A DNA stretch of 5,351 nt from Deltaproteobacteria bacterium (GTDB taxonomy: Bacteria > Myxococcota_A > Polyangia > Palsa-1104 > JAEUJZ01): NCBI GenBank assembly GCA_017990795.1, contig JAGNNG010000061.1, positions 1 to 5,351 on the forward strand, written 5' to 3'. Each line of letters starts with the position of its first letter. Within the stretch, counting starts at the first letter, position 1. Shown piece after piece: positions 4,533 through 5,351 of this stretch. Below the pieces are notes generated by a model. That model made no database searches. It was not told where the DNA came from and saw nothing but the letters and a program-made list of their open reading frames with translations. The translations under genes were made by a program, and so were the position numbers.

Positions 4533-5351
4533 CTAGTACGGAACTTCGATCTCTTCGGGCTCGCGCAGGCGGTAGTTCTGGCGCAGGTAGGTGTCTAGCT
4601 CTTCCAGCATGCTCTCGCCTTTGTAGCTGCCGCTGGCGTGGTCGGTGTAAAAGCCGCCTTCCTCGCACAGGTCGCCGCCTGCGGGCAGCGGGCCGTTTGG
4701 CACCTCGCCGCCGGGGCGACACACGCCGTCGACGAACACCAGGATGGCCTTGGGCAAGCGACGAGCCGGGTCGGGGTCGGACATGAAGCTGTGAATCAGG
4801 CTGCCGGTGCTCTTGCCCATGTCCTCGGGGCTCATGCCGTAGCCGTGGCCGAAGTAGACTACGGGGTAGCGCAGCTTTTGGTTCTCAGCCTCGAAGTAGC
4901 CGGGCGGCAGCACCATGCTAAAGGGCGTCGTACGACCATTCTTCATCGTGATGCTAAGGCCCTTGGGCACCAGGCGCGGGTCGTCGGAGGGCTGCAAGCT
5001 ACGGTCGGCATCCGGCCAGCGCGACAGCAAGAACGAGAACAGCACCACCGCACGCTGCACCACCTGGCGCACTCCGCCGGCATGCCTGCCGTCGCCGGTC
5101 ATCGCCGCCACTTCCTCGGACAGCTCGGGGTTGCCGTAGCGCACAAAGATGCGCCGCCCGAGCTTGCTGATGTCTACTTGGCTGGGCTCGAACTTGGCTT
5201 CATCGACGGGAGATAGGCCCAAAAGCGCAGGGAAACCGCCAAACAGCTGCGTCGACAGACCGCGCGCCGCCAGCACGCCAAACAGGCTGCTCGTCGAGAC
5301 ATGCGCGTTAAAAAAGTCGCGAATGCCCGCGTCGTAATAGATGTCGCGCTG
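4533..5351 (-). CDS. Esterase-like alpha/beta hydrolase, C-terminal 272 residues (partial at the right edge)
   Basis: The frame stays open to the window edge, so the true start lies outside; an internal GTG at 5276 is not the start. Visible-residue blocks are typical of esterase D/enterochelin-esterase-like hydrolases (PF00756 style). They are VLPPGYF near 147-153, YPVVYFGHGYG near 162-172 (strand plus oxyanion region), AILVFVDG near 202-209, FYTDHASGSYKGESMLEELDTYLRQNYR near 234-261, then LREPEEIEVPY and stop. In that superfamily the next element is normally the G-x-S-x-G nucleophile elbow followed by about 100 residues. Here the protein ends instead. The 272 residues include an upstream domain of unknown role (residues 1-120). 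It may belong to a branch that ends naturally at this point, possibly inactive, or it may be truncated at the border of the AT-rich segment. A catalytic substrate cannot be assigned. Confidence 0.75.
   Translation of the reverse strand, partial: QRDIYYDAGIRDFFNAHVSTSSLFGVLAARGLSTQLFGGFPALLGLSPVDEAKFEPSQVDISKLGRRIFVRYGNPELSEEVAAMTGDGRHAGGVRQVVQRAVVLFSFLLSRWPDADRSLQPSDDPRLVPKGLSITMKNGRTTPFSMVLPPGYFEAENQKLRYPVVYFGHGYGMSPEDMGKSTGSLIHSFMSDPDPARRLPKAILVFVDGVCRPGGEVPNGPLPAGGDLCEEGGFYTDHASGSYKGESMLEELDTYLRQNYRLREPEEIEVPY

Noticed and set aside
4480..4536. Plus-strand mini-ORF beginning with three ATGs opposite the lactamase leader
   Set aside because: It is 18 codons, has no ribosome site, and is explained by the inverted ATGATGATGCG repeat.
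4638..5216. 192-codon plus-strand ORF opposite the hydrolase
   Set aside because: The His/Ala/Val-rich translation is the usual antisense product of a GC-rich gene, while the opposite frame has recognisable hydrolase blocks.

Overview
The window is bacterial, mostly GC-rich, with one conspicuously AT-richer stretch at about 3504-4490. The gene content suggests a Myxococcota-like or related environmental lineage: a deoxyribose-phosphate aldolase with a long N-terminal extension of the kind associated with bacterial microcompartments, an esterase-like alpha/beta hydrolase, and uncharacterised proteins. This placement is an inference from gene style, because no rRNA or other phylogenetic marker is present.

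Layout. At the left edge, two minus-strand genes form a nucleoside-catabolism pair: deoC (494-1525), then deoB (1-410, running off the window). DeoB interconverts deoxyribose-1-phosphate and deoxyribose-5-phosphate, and DeoC splits deoxyribose-5-phosphate into acetaldehyde and glyceraldehyde-3-phosphate. The DeoC is unusual. It has an amphipathic N-terminal helix, a Gly/Ser linker and a C-X7-C-X2-C-X2-C cluster before a complete catalytic core. A perfect 11-bp inverted repeat lies in its leader. From 1570 to 2345 the sequence is mostly non-coding, with a short tandem repeat and one weak 101-codon plus-strand ORF.

The middle holds an unrecognised 209-aa plus-strand protein (2346-2975), convergent with a minus-strand GNAT acetyltransferase (3021-3503). 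Upstream of the GNAT gene, on the same strand, is an intact class D (OXA-type) serine beta-lactamase (3529-4386). It has a signal peptide and all the main class D motifs. The two genes are only 25 bp apart and may be cotranscribed. The lactamase is AT-richer than its neighbours, is bracketed by an imperfect direct repeat of about 25 bp, and is preceded by a leader with nested inverted repeats. Together these suggest horizontal acquisition.

The right edge holds the C-terminal 272 residues of an esterase-like alpha/beta hydrolase (4533-5351, minus). It stops just before the place where the nucleophile motif of this superfamily is normally found. It is either a family that ends there or a gene shortened when the lactamase segment arrived.

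The points most worth a second look are the DeoC extension, the direct-repeat-flanked lactamase segment, and the hydrolase end.
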